From the NCBI RefSeq assembly GCF_963678975.1, contig NC_089277.1, forward strand, positions 22,289,440-22,353,439: a stretch of DNA of 64,000 nucleotides. Reading direction: 5' to 3'. The DNA comes from Dysidea avara. Lineage: Eukaryota > Porifera > Demospongiae > Dictyoceratida > Dysideidae. The position numbers and the translations under genes are program-made. Shown here in pieces: positions 12,029-23,524 of this stretch; the stretch's first letter is position 1, and every line of letters begins with the position of its first letter. The notes beneath the pieces were generated by a model, which was not told the DNA's origin, ran no database searches, and saw only the letters and a program-made list of their open reading frames with translations.

Positions 12029-12459
12029 TCAATGACAGTTACAGAGTTCTGTGCACTTCCAACCAGCTTTTGTGCATGAACATCTGCCACCACAGATCTT
12101 ACACTTACACTTGACTAGTTCACTACAAGCTTTAGCAGCTATAGGTAATGTACTCCACACCGGAACCCAGACATTGCACTCATTAAGTGTCTACCCCAGC
12201 CTTCTGGGAGTGGGATCTGTTGCTCACTGGTGCACAATATTGCAGTTTGGCATGCCACTTGTTTGGTATGCTGCAGCAGTGCATCCTGTGTTGGCGGTAG
12301 CTTCTCCATCATCCTACCTTTGTGGCAAAACAAACTCTTTTTAGCTTCATTCACACATGGTAGCTCACTTGTTTTGTCATACAATATTACTGTAAAATGC
12401 TCTAGCAACTTGAAATGTGAAGAATCAATATCTATAGTCGATAAAGGGTGGAGTGCCAT
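12029..12459 (-). pseudogene. frameshifted C-terminal fragment of an uncharacterised Cys-rich protein family
   Basis: On the minus strand the frame from 12459 gives FTVILYDKTSELPCVNEAKK, KGRMMEKLPPTQDALLQHTK and LPEGWG. The neighbouring frame then gives WVPVWSTLPIAAKACSELVK followed by a cysteine-rich tail with CKCKICGGRCSC and WKCTELCNCH, ending at 12029. Together they resemble the C-terminus of an uncharacterised protein family I associate with cnidarian and sponge genomes, often multicopy. A one-base frame change lies between about 12160 and 12190, so this copy looks broken. It lies in the intron of the TM2-like gene on the opposite strand. No function is known. Confidence 0.5.
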
Positions 12460-12464
12460 GTAGG

Positions 12465-13440
12465 CAAATGTTTGTGTTACATTATTGAAACAATTCCATG
12501 CCTCCTGTATTCTGATCTCTTACCCTTACCATAAAATGAAGATGTAGTGTCACAACCTGTGAAATTATATATATATATATATATTAGTTTGCTGTCCTTT
12601 TCTCATTTTACGACATTAGGATGGAAGATCTAGAATAACAAAAGCAATATTTCCTTTTGCGATTAGTTTGAACATTTTCTATATACAAATAAATAGAGGT
12701 AGGCATAAATACCAAAATTATGGCTTAACATACACTGTGAAGGTTAAATCCAAGTGATTCAGTGCAAGAGGTTGGACATGCAGTGAATCAGGTGATGGCT
12801 AACTTAGTAAATTGCCGAATATCATAGTGCTGATAATTCATGTAATTTTTGCAAATAATTGATGTATGCTGCATGATAATCAATGGCTTATAGCCTTGTG
12901 TGCTCCTGACAATACAGTCACCAATGGTTTGGGTTAAGAGTACAGTTAACTAAGAAGGGTTGAGAGTGAGTATCACAACTTTCAGAAGATGCTTCATTCA
13001 AGATACAACATTATACATATTGGCCAATTGCACAACAAGGCATTTACAAAAAAGTAGTGCCAATCACAGGCATCACTGATTTGGTACCTAAGGCTAACAT
13101 TTGTGTGTGGTTTGGTAATTTTTTGAGTGTGGTTTGATAGTTGATTTTCTCAGTGGTTGAAAATGCACATTGCAGACTGACTGTATCATTGGGTAAGGAG
13201 AAAAAAGGGACTGGTTTGGTTTGAATACCTACAGTTGCTCTATGATCCCAGTTATTGTTGGGATAGGAATGTGATCCATCACTGGTCTACAGCAGCATGT
13301 ACAAAGCAATGATGTCACATTTGGAGGTGTGTCAAGAACAAGCACAGGAATTCAAACTGGACCAGACCATTTTTCTCCCTATCTAGTGACAAAGAGAAAA
13401 AGTGGCCTGGCCACGCAAGACTACATAGCTTGATTTCAAT
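12465..13440. other. intron without recognised feature
   Basis: Contains a short (TA)n run near 12567-12585 and otherwise unassigned AT-rich DNA. Confidence 0.35.
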
Positions 13441-13461
13441 GTAATTGGTGTAGGCACCAGC

Positions 13462-13500
13462 CTATTATGCTGGCATAATTTTGAGCATAATAGGTGTCTG
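13462..13500. repeat. short hairpin, CCTATTATGCT..AGCATAATAGG
   Basis: An inverted pair CCTATTATGCT and AGCATAATAGG with a ~12 bp loop that itself contains GGCATAATT. It looks like the core of a small dispersed repeat, since the surrounding text (CAAGCAGAATGCTAGAATAA) is similarly repetitive. No function is assigned. Confidence 0.4.
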
Positions 13501-13509
13501 AAAGCATCA

Positions 13510-14620
13510 AGCAGAATGCTAGAATAATAGGCAGAATAATTGTCAAACTGCAAGCAAAAATACATGCCACAGAAAAAGGTTGACTTACAATAACAGAACA
13601 GTTGATGCCACTCATATGGCATTAGGTAGCTTTTGACATGACTGTTATTATAGTTTACAATGTAGCCAAATTCTTAATGCACAACGAATGTCAGGCAAAA
13701 TCCTGAACATCATTGATTACGAACTCTTGTGTAAGCCACACATAGACTATATGTACTATATGTAGCAAAGCAATGAAATCAATTGGATTCTTAAATTGCC
13801 AGTTCACAACTTACAGACTTGTTAATAAAAGCATTGAAAGAGTTAAGCTACAAGCAGTTTGACAAGTGCACTGGACAAATCCTGGGAAGTTGAAGTCATG
13901 ATCACCTCCTAATAGGAGAGCTGAATAAGGGAATTTTGCCTTGCTTGACAAACACAATGAGCTAAATCATCCCAAACTGACACAGAAGACAGACAGAAAA
14001 AGAACCAAGAATTATACTAGAGTGTTTAAGAGTGTGGATCTTGTCTCTGGTTGGTTTGATGGAATATTATTGTCAACTAGTACAATGACATGGATCTTTT
14101 TGATAAACATTACGAAATATTTTAGACTTTGATATTGAGTCATCTATTATATAGATGGGATCTTACCTAATATATGTTGTGTGTACAAGGAAAGCCTGTA
14201 GTTTAGCTTGCCTATTCTTAACACTATGAAAATTGACTACTAAAAGGGAGAAGAATGAGGAATTCATTGAGTTAAGGGGCTTGTTGAACAGACTGCACTA
14301 TTGTGGTCACTGGGGTACATACAATGCTTCTAAATTGCTCTCAAATTGAGGATCTGGGTTGAAGGAATCGGTATGAGGTACTGGAGTATTGTTCAGTTGT
14401 CAAGATCCAATATCAGAAAGACTAGTTGGTATTACAAGTACTAAAATCCGAGGATCCTGTATTACTAGATTTGACTGGCATTGTTTAATTATGAAGAAGT
14501 GAGGCTGGTTGTTTGGTGATGTTTTAGCCATACCTTTATGATCCCTACTATATAGTACTACAATGTATAATTGTATGATAATGACCATGCATGTTATATT
14601 ATACTTTTTGTATATTGTGT
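13510..14620. other. intron without recognised feature
   Basis: Unassigned intron before the second exon of the TM2-like gene. The 63-codon frame 13941-14132 has no recognisable similarity. The acceptor TTTTTGTATATTGTGTAG precedes 14623. Confidence 0.4.
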
Positions 14621-14622
14621 AG

Positions 14623-15386
14623 CAGAACATATAGTGGAATGCAGAGCAGTTTCCAATAATAGCTTTGTGCAGTGCCAGCTGTCATCAGATTGTGGTGATC
14701 CGCCTGATTTGCGCATTGGTTTATGCAACACTACTACTGGAATATGTAGTTGCATTCTAACTGCCTGTTATGACTACAACAACCGAACTAACCATTGTGA
14801 TTTAAAGGCTTGTCATGCTGTGGAAGGGTTTGATGATGATGGCAAAATTATTTGTATCAACCGAGGTGGTAAAAGTAAAAGGAAAGCCTTACTTCTAAAC
14901 ATGATTTCATTTACTGGAGCTACAAATTTCTATCTTGGAAACTATCTACAGGCCTGTATTCAGACACTGTTGTTTATTCTGTTCTTGGCATTTTGCGGTT
15001 TAAGAATGATGAGTTGCCTTTATATATGTTGTAGGACTTGCTGTAACAAAAAGAAAGGTAATAGGAAAAGAAACTATAATAATAACTTCACACTTTCTAA
15101 GCTTCGTGACAGCAAAGAAGAGGATCAAAGACAAATAATAGAAAACAATCGAGAAACAGGAGAAGTACAGGGTATACTTCATTGGATAGCTATTGCTATA
15201 TGCTCATTTTCTTGCTTTGATTGCTTGTCAACATTGCTTTCTGGCATAGAACTGGGATGGATGATATACGATTTTATCATGATTGGGATTAATGGCAAAC
15301 TAGATGGTAGTGGATGCTTATTGGAGGATGATACTGTTAATCTTGTTCAGGAAATAGCTTTACAGGCTGTTACCATTGGAAAGTAG
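14623..15386 (+). CDS. TM2-like membrane protein with Cys-rich ectodomain, main exon
   Basis: The acceptor AG at 14621-14622 opens a 254-codon exon ending TAG at 15386. After the signal peptide (exon 9122-9176), about 75 residues form a cysteine-rich segment with N-glycosylation sequons (NNS, NTT, NRT). A basic KSKRK then leads into ALLLNMISFTGATNFYLGNY, which resembles the first helix of a TM2 domain with its FYLG turn. A long hydrophobic run follows (about 15000). Next comes a charged cytoplasmic-like loop of ~45 residues rich in K, R, N and E, then a second hydrophobic pair ending WMIYDFIMIGINGKL with DGSGC, like the second half of TM2. The function of such proteins is poorly defined. The split TM2 with a large inserted loop is unusual. 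An in-frame TTG or ATG upstream of the acceptor is not needed as a start. Confidence 0.75.
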
Positions 15387-15399
15387 GCACAGATACAAG

Positions 15400-17370
15400 G
15401 TTTTTGTTTTTGGAACCTTAGAAAAATTGCTTTTATGAAAAATGAACAATTAAAAAATATTTAAAGTTGAAGGTATTATGAATATGGCTACTTAGCAAAT
15501 TCTAACTTTAGTATTGTTGATGTGTCTGAAAATGCATCTTTTGTACTGTTTGTTTCAGGTTATGTATAGATATTAATATTCAGATTTAGCAAGTGTTGTT
15601 CTTACTACCAGTACTTGTTCACAGAGTTGTACAGTTTTTGTGAAATGGTATGCTTTTTGCATGTTATAGTTTTAATGGGCTAAGGTGGAATAGTAGTCTT
15701 AGCAGTTTATTTGGGCCAATGTCTGACAACTGAATAGTTTTTGCATTATTTTTTTGTTATTATGCACATAGAAATAAGATCTTATGTAAGTAAATATTTT
15801 CACATTAATCATGCAGATGCTGTTTAATAGGGGAGGCTATGGAGAACTTGACGACTGGTTTCCAAAGTAGAGCTTTAATCATAGTCATGATGACATTTTG
15901 AAAGGGAATGGTATGGTTTCACTTTGAAGCATGATAATTAACTACAGCTGCTGCTGCTCACAATTAATTAAAAATCCAAAGTCTCACAGTTGAATCTTCC
16001 CATTCCAGGCCTTCACAGAAAACATTTGAAACCTTGTAACAAAACAGTCTCGAAGTTAAGAAATAAATTGTTAATCATTTTTGAAGAGCTTAGAATGCTT
16101 AAAAGAAACAATTTGAAGAAACAATTTTGCTTAACAATTTATGTCACTAAAGTTTACTCTACATTGTATTACAATAGGTAATGTCTTTAGCAATGGATAG
16201 GACCTAGATTCATAGTTTGTACTTGATTTGCCTAGTGTAGACTGCATAGACTGTTCTATTAAAGGATTTATAATGTTTTTAAAAGCTGATTGGTTTCTAG
16301 ACACAGTTAGTACCGCACCTGCTGTGCAGTATGTTTATTTCATATAACTGCCATACACCTTGGTGATTAGCTATAATAGTTATCATCCAAAACATATTCA
16401 TGTGTGTAATAATTATCCACACAAAACAGCCAAGCTTTTGTTGTTCAAAAGAAATCGTGCTAACAGTCATGACATTAGCTACCTGTATTAACCATAGCTT
16501 TGTACATGTAACAAATGCACAACTGATCATGAGTCTTGTTACATGATAAAAAAAGTATTGCTATAGCCATGCATATTATGCTTACTAGGCAAAATAGTTA
16601 ATAATGGAATGAGCTGAAAATAGGTATATATAATGTGACTGACACTGGCCTGCGAAATTACGGCATGTGGGAACAAACTACACTTCGCCACACAACAGGT
16701 CATAACTGGCACACAGAATTTGCATTTATTGTAATGTTTAACAAGGAATTAAAATTGCATGACAATGGTGTGATGCCATAAAAGCTACAAGTCATGAAAA
16801 ATTGGAAAAGTTATGTGCCCACATACCATGCTATCATAGGCCCCATCACTGCTGTCTAGATTTTTTAGAAAGGTTTACAAGGAATCAGATTAAAAACCAC
16901 TGAGCTATACTACAAAAGATATGGCTATAACTCTAGAGAACATTACAGAGTTACAGTTTGGCTGGCAAAAACAGGAGGTGCATGGATATCATTCCAACTT
17001 GTTGTCGCATTGCTGTGTCCTGTTCTTACAGAATTTTTAATTCTAGAGCCTCCCCGGGCTGGGATCTTTTAGACCACCTTAGGTAAACTTTAAGTATTAC
17101 ATATATGTAGATATAGTTTTTTTTTGTTTTTTTTTGTGTATTGTAATTTAATTTACCTTTAGTTAATGTAAGTCTTGCCAGGGCTCCTGTACTGATCCAT
17201 CAGCACATGGTACCCCTGTGTCTAGGCCCCTGTATGCTTGTAATGTATATTTTGTCTTAATCATTAAGACGTTTATTCTCTCTTTTCTCTCTTTCGTCAG
17301 ACCACTTTTCACTTGCTCACTTGTGTATCTAGGCATTCCATCCACTATCCGCTGCCTGGTCGAGTTTTAT
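15400..17370. other. 3' flank and intergenic DNA, no recognised gene
   Basis: The 3' untranslated region of the TM2-like gene presumably ends within the first few hundred bases. Small frames at 15990-16181 and 16297-16530 (minus) look random. No repeat with clear ends was identified. Confidence 0.4.
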
Positions 17371-17374
17371 TCCG

Positions 17375-17766
17375 GTGCGCACTCCTCACCTACACCAGCC
17401 CACGAGCTTGTGGTACACCTTACCAGCGACGGGAATGGAATTGGATAATTCTTGACAGATAAAACCATTCACTGATGAATGCCATACACCCTGAAACGTA
17501 TTAAAACTTCGACGAAAGAGTCCTTTGGTTGTCATGATTGAAAACGGCAAAAACATGTTCAACTTCAAAACGATTCATGCCCTTTGAACTGAGTGCGAAT
17601 TTGTGGCACGGCTTACTCCTCGACAACAATGATTAGGCAGCTCTGCTTCGAGTTATGAAGTCGCCTTGTGCTGCTGTAAACCCCGAAGAAAACAACTTTT
17701 CTCTACAAGCGTTTATAAGAGAGTTTTTAAAAGGTGTAAATGGAACTGTAGGTGAGGAGTGCGCAC
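17375..17766. mobile_element. 392 bp element with 20 bp perfect inverted ends
   Basis: GTGCGCACTCCTCACCTACA at 17375-17394 is the exact reverse complement of 17747-17766. The interior has no coding signal and I did not find a convincing target duplication. It may be a miniature transposon or a foldback remnant. Confidence 0.6.
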
Positions 17767-18086
17767 GTAAAACTAGTTTTCTATCCCCTCTCTATAATCT
17801 ATGGCCGCACTATACATAGCTTTTAACACATTTTAAGATAGAAGGAAGCTATCATATCACCGGAGCCAGCTTTGTTATTTCAGATAACTTGAAATGGCAG
17901 AAAAAAATCACATCATTGCGCTTCTATCAAACGGAGCCATGTAGCTAATGTCACCCCCTCATGTAGCCACACCCACCGGGGGGCTTTAATCAACTCACCG
18001 CTTCCACATTATTAATTAATCCTTAGGGTCAAATTAAAACTAACGTGTGGAAGATATAAAACACAGCACACACAATAGCTACGTAC

Positions 18087-18227
18087 CTGTGAGAGGAACA
18101 CCACAGAGCTGTCGTTGGCGAGCTCAATGGAGGCGACATCCGACGCTATCCACCTGAATGGAGCCAAAATAAACACACATAGTGTCCACAAAGATAGACC
18201 ACTACAATCTGACTTGTTGTCTGCCAT
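18087..18227 (-). CDS. possible first exon with signal peptide (unidentified gene)
   Basis: The minus-strand ATG at 18227 begins 47 codons with a hydrophobic stretch (LSLWTLCVFILAPF) and then IASDVASIELANDSSVVFLS. It is followed by a good donor, CAG|GTACGT, at 18087/18086, leaving phase 0. The form suits a secreted or type I membrane protein, with the remaining exons further left. I recognise no family and found no downstream exon, so this is tentative. The region 18100-18400 has more CpG than its surroundings, as a promoter might. Confidence 0.3.
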
Positions 18228-18393
18228 TCCGAATCAATCCGAGGAATCAAACAATTGCTTCACGTGCTCAGCGTGCCACAGAGAGCAAGTGGTGGTTAAA
18301 ATCCGTATGAAATCGTACGAAACCGATGTACGTGTGTAGACCTACCCTGAGCTCGTCAGCCTCGTCGTCTTCAACCTCGTCGTCAACCCTTCT

Positions 18394-18825
18394 GTGATGC
18401 AAGAGGTCAGGAAAAGGAGAAATGAACGACAGAACAATAAAGGATCTAAACAACATTTATCGCTACATCAAGATTCTGGTCAATGTGGTGAAACAAAATC
18501 TTTGACGACAACAACAGCAACAACAGACAATGAGTCAGAGAACTGTTTGTCTCGTTTTTCATGGCTCTGGAGGATGTGCCAGTTTCTATTTGGCATAACG
18601 TGTTGTGTAGGGTACAGGTACTCGTATTTTGTGAAGCTACTTCACGAAAATGATATGTGGCTTTCAGAAATATCAGTGAGTGCTTTTGTGTCCTTGTCAG
18701 TGTTAGTGTGTATATTTTACATGTATTCTTGGTCAAATGTGTCTGAGTTATTTGTAATTGTGTGTTTAGAGCATCTCAGTGATGCTTTCTTTCTCTCTAA
18801 CAAGGGTCAGCCACATCCATACTGA
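18394..18825 (+). CDS. hypothetical small membrane protein
   Basis: A 143-codon open frame. The first ~45 residues are polar with a Thr-rich run (TTTTATTDNESEN). Two hydrophobic segments then follow: one around FLFGITCCVGYRYSYFVKLL, the other from ISVSAFVSLSVLVCIFYMY to SELFVIVCLEH. No family is recognised. It could be one exon of a longer gene, since the upstream frame is open in pieces (18115-18339). A chance open frame is also possible. Confidence 0.3.
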   Translation: MMQEVRKRRNERQNNKGSKQHLSLHQDSGQCGETKSLTTTTATTDNESENCLSRFSWLWRMCQFLFGITCCVGYRYSYFVKLLHENDMWLSEISVSAFVSLSVLVCIFYMYSWSNVSELFVIVCLEHLSDAFFLSNKGQPHPY

Positions 18826-19100
18826 CAGTACACTTGCATCCAGAATCAAGAACATTGATTGTTAAATTTTTACCTTGATCGCTTGATTTCACCTATAAGT
18901 GAGCCTAGATTCTTAACTATCAACTGCAAAAGCCTAGTATATTTTTTTACTTGTGTTGCTAAAAAAATCAATTCAAAGGTGCTTGATTTTCACTTTAGCG
19001 GATGTCTTTATCACTTGATTCATTGTGCAATTGCCCCTTGATTGTATGATTGAGACTTGATCCTGGTTGTAAGTGTTTCAACACCTATATAGGCTGTGTG

Positions 19101-19258
19101 CAGTAAAACCTGTTAATCAGGATACTTTAAAAATGAGGTCACCTGCATATTCTGGACACTTAGCGTTGGCCCCAAATTATTCCTTAGGTAGTAAACTGAC
19201 CTGGAAACTCAGGATCTGTTTGTAGTCAAGACACTTGGTTGGTGTCAAGGTTTCACTG
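19101..19258. mobile_element. 158 bp pogo/Tc1-like miniature element
   Basis: The left end CAGTAAAACCTGTTAATC and the right end GGTGTCAAGGTTTCACTG are imperfect inverses, with TA after the right end (19259-19260). CAGTRAAACCT ends flanked by TA are common in pogo-like miniature elements. There is no coding region. Confidence 0.55.
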
Positions 19259-19768
19259 TATGTGTGTGTGTTGCTCCAGACTCTAGTCTTTGACGGAGGG
19301 AAGACTGGTTTAGAGGTCTTTTTAAAGGATGTGTATGTGTTGGGGAGGGGTAGCAGTAAAACAGTTATCATTGAACCTTTGTATAGTGCAATTGGGATTG
19401 TTTATAAATTGTGTTTTTTTCCCGATGTTTCTCATCCTTAAAAATATTGCTCCCCCCCCCAAGGCATTGATTAGAGACTGCTGTTAGAGGACCTGGCCAT
19501 TATTTCAAATGTATGGGTTATGTATTGACCAGACAATCCCCACATTCTTGTGACAAATACTTGAGAATACCACAGGGATATATAATGTTAAGGATCAAAA
19601 ATATTAATTTGTTCATGATCAAGGTAAACTTCAAAAGAGGTGATGAAGTCATTTAGCGAATTGTTTATAAGGCTTTTCCACAAATGAATTGTTTAAAGCC
19701 AAGAAAAACTTTGTTAATCAAAGTCCTTCACTAGTTGTAATACTGGTTGAAATGTATAATTAATGTAA

Positions 19769-20098
19769 TCTAATCAAAAACAGCCAAGCTGTAAAAAAAG
19801 GAGTGCGGCCCTCAAAAAGGCTATGGTGAAAAAAGATGTGAAATCCAAGGTGGCGGCCAAGAAATGGCTGTGATGGTAGGTTAATGGTAAAAATTTTAAT
19901 AACGACAATTCAGGTGAATTTGGTGCCGCTTGGTCAATTGGCACAAAATTCACCTGAATTGTCATTATTAAAATTTTTACCATTAACCTACCATTACAGC
20001 CATTTCTTGGCCGCCACCTTGGATTTCACATCTTTTTTCACCATAGCCTTTTCAAGGGCCGCACTCCTTTTTTTACAGCTTGGCTGTTTTTGATTAGA
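19769..20098. repeat. 330 bp palindrome (composite repeat head)
   Basis: Two arms of about 157 bp, from TCTAATCAAAAACAGCCAAG to its complement ending TTTGATTAGA, surround a short centre near GCTTGGTCAATT. The arms differ at only a few positions. Open frames reading through the arms on both strands are by-products of the symmetry. Confidence 0.85.
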
Positions 20099-20330
20099 TT
20101 TCACTTCTTTTTGTATTTGTATACCCCAAAGGGCTTTTTAACCTATATATTTTTCTTTACCACAGGAAAAAGAAAAAGATGAAGCAGATTTTATAAATAC
20201 TTTAACTCATTCTGATTTTATCACTAAATGTACAAATTATATATATAATACATAAATTATATCAAGAGTTCATAATATAAAAAGAGAGCATATATTTATT
20301 ACATGTCAATTAATCCCCCACAGGATAATT

Positions 20331-23300
20331 TGCAGCTGATCTCTCAACTGGGTGACTTGAAATGTAGCTGAACACTCTACAGGGTGATCTGCTTGTACGT
20401 AGATGAACTCTTTACGGGATTCTCTCTAACGGATGACTTGACTCTAGCTGAACTCTCTACAGGGTTATCTGTTTGTAGTTGAATTCTCCACAGAGTGATT
20501 TGTTTGCAGCTGAACTCTCTACAAGGTAACTTCTTCTAGCTGATCTGTCTACAGGGTGACTTGTTTCTAGCTGGTCTCTCTACAGGGCGATTTGTTTGTA
20601 GCTGAATTCTCTACAGGGTGATGTGTTTGCAGCTGAACTCTCTACATGGTGGTTACTTTGTAGCTGAACTCTCTGAAAGGTGACTTCTTCTAGCTGAACT
20701 CTCTACAGGGTGATCTTTTCATAGCTGAACTCTCTACAGGATGATTTGTTTGCAGCTGAACTCTCTACATGATGATTTCTTTGTAGCTGAACTCTCTACA
20801 GGGTGATTTGTTTGTAGCTGAAATCCCTACAAGATAAGTTCTTCTAGCTGATCTTTCTACAGGGCGATTTGTTTGTAGCTGAGTTCTCTACATGGTGGTT
20901 TCTTTATAGCTGAACTCTCTACAAGGTGACTTCTTCTAGCTGATCTCTCTACAGGGTGATTTGTTTGTAGCTGAACTCTCTACAGGTGATTTGTTTGTAG
21001 CTGAACTCTCTACAAGGTGATACTTCTAGGTGATCTCTCTACAGGATGACTTGTTTCTAACTGAACTCTCAACAGGGTGATTTGTTCATAGCTGAACTAT
21101 CTACTGGATGATTTGTTTGCAGCTGAACTCTCTACATGGTGGTTTCTTTGTAGCTGAACTCTCTACAAGGTAATTTCTTCTAGCTGAACTCTCTACAGGG
21201 TGACTTGTTTCTAGCTGATCTCTCTACAGGGTGATTTGTTTGCAGCTGAACTCTCTACATTGTAGTTTCTTTGTAGCTGAACTCTCTACAATGTGACTTC
21301 TTCTAGCTGAACTCTCTACAAGGTGACTTGTTTCTAGCTAGCTAATCTCTCTACAGGGTTACTTGTTTCTAGCTGAACTCTCTACAGGTTATTTGTTTGT
21401 AGCTGAACTCTCTACAAGGTGATACTCCTAGGTGATCTCTCTACAGGATGACTTGTTTCTAACTGAACTCTCAACAGGGTGATCTGTTCATAGCTGAACT
21501 TTCTACTGGGTGATTTGTTTGCAGCCTAACTGTCTACATGGTGGTTTCTTTGTAGCTGAACTCTCTACAAGGTAATTTCTTCTAGCTGAACTCTCTACAG
21601 GGTGACTTGTTTCTAGCTGATCTCTCTACAGGGTGATCTGTTCATAGCTGAACTTTCTACAGGGTGATTTGTTTGTAGCTGAACTCTCTACACGGTAGTT
21701 TCTTTGTAGCTGAACTCTCTACAATGTGACTTCTTCTAGCTGAACTCTCTACAAGGTGACTTGTTTCTAGCTGATCTCTCTACAGGGTGACTTGTTTTTA
21801 GCTGAACTCTCTACAGGTTATTTGTTTGTAGTTGAACTCTCTACATGGTGGTTTCGTTATAGCTGAACCCTCTACAAGGTAACTTCTTCTAGCTGATCTT
21901 TTTACAGGGCATATTTGTTTGTAGCTGAGTTCTCTACAGGGTGATTTTTTTGCAGCTGAACTCTCTACATGGGAGTTTCATTATAGCTGAACTCTCTACA
22001 ATGTGACTTCTTCTAGCTGAACTCTCTACAGGGTGACTTGTTTCTAGCTGATCTCTCTACAGGGTGACTTGTTTCTAGCTGAACTCTCTACAGGTGATTT
22101 GTTTGCAGCTGAACTCTCTACATGGTGGTTTCTTTGTAGCTGAACTCTCTACAAGGTAACTTCTTCTAGCTGATCTTTCTACAGGGTGATTTGTTTGTAG
22201 CTGAATTCTCTACAGGGTGATTTATTTGCAGCTGAACTCTCTACAAGGTGACTTCTTCTAGCTGAACTCTCTACAGAGTGATTGATTTTTTTGCAGCTGA
22301 ACTCTCTACATGGTGGTTTCTTTGTAACTGAACTCCCTACATGGTGATTTGTTTGTAGCTGAACTCTCTACAGGGTGATCTGTTCGTAGCTGAACTCCCT
22401 ACAAGGTAACTTCTTCTAGCTGATCTTTCTACTGGGCGATTTGTTTGTAGCTGAGTTCTCTACAGGGTGATTTGTTTGCAGCTGAACTCTCTACATGGTA
22501 GTTTCTTTGTAGCTGAAATCTCTACAATGTGACTTCTTCTAGCTGAACTCTCTACACGGTGACTTGTTTCTAGCTGATCTCTCTACAGGGGATTTGTTTG
22601 CAGCTGAACTCTGTACATGGTGGTTTCTTTATAGCTGAACTCTCTACAGGTGATTTGTTTGTAGCTGAACTTTCTACAATGTGATACTTCTAGCTGATCT
22701 CTCTACAGGATGACTTGTTTCTAACTGAACTCTCAACAGGGTGATCTGTTCATAGCTGAACTTTCTACTGGGTGATTTGTTTGCAGCTTAACTCTCTACA
22801 TGGTGGTTTCTTTGTAGCTGAACTCTCTACAAGGTAACTTCTTCTAGCTGATCTTTTTACAGGGCATGTTTGTTTGTAGCTGAGTTCTCTACAGGGTGAT
22901 TTGTTTGCAGCTGAACTCTCTACATGATGGTTTCTTTGTAGCTGAACTCTCTACAAGGTGACTTCTTCTAGCTGATCTTTCTACAGGGTCATTTGTTTGT
23001 AGCTGAATTCTCTACAGGGTGATGGCTGATCTCTGTACAGGGTGACTTGTTCCTAGCTGAACTCTCTACAGGTGATTTATTTGCAGCTGAACTCTCTTAC
23101 ATGGTGGTTTCTTTGTAGCTGAACTCTCTACAAGGTGACTTCTTCTAGCTGATCTCTCTACAAGATGACTTGTTTCTAACTGAACTCTCTACAGTGTAAT
23201 CTGTTCATAGCGGAACTTTCTACTGGGTGATTTGTTTGCAGCTGAACTCTTTGCATGATTGTTTCTTTGTAACTGAACTCTCTACACGGTAACTTCTTCT

Positions 23301-23440
23301 AGCTGATCTCTCTACAGGGCAATTTGTTTGAGCTGAACTCTCTACATGATGGTTTCTTTGTAGCTGAACTCTCTATTAGGTACCTTCTTCTGGCTGATCT
23401 GACTACAGGGTGACTTGTTTGTAGCTGAATTCCCTACAGA
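20331..23440 (+). repeat. minisatellite array, ~100 monomers of ~31 bp
   Basis: The monomer is like AGCTGAACTCTCTACAGGGT followed by GATTTGTTTGT. Four main variants differ in the last third: GATTTGTTTGY, TGGTTTCTTTGT, GACTTCTTCT and GACTTGTTTCT. They recur in a similar order, giving blocks of three to five monomers (about 93-155 bp). Some junctions have lost one or two bases. No protein frame runs through it. It is the body of the composite repeat. Confidence 0.9.
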
Positions 23441-23524
23441 ATAAATTGCAATATAATATAATTGAGTAAATTATAAATGCAGCTGAATGCTTTATTAGGG
23501 TGACTGTTCTATTAGAGTATCCCA

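Noticed and set aside
19774..20093. Pair of nearly identical open frames on both strands (SPELSLLKFLPLTYHHSHF-like)
   Set aside because: They arise from the two arms of one palindrome, as also at 51394-51773; nothing suggests expression.
20331..23440. CRISPR-like appearance of the regular repeat array
   Set aside because: Monomers are contiguous and all variable parts are related to each other; there are no unique spacers, and the setting is eukaryotic.
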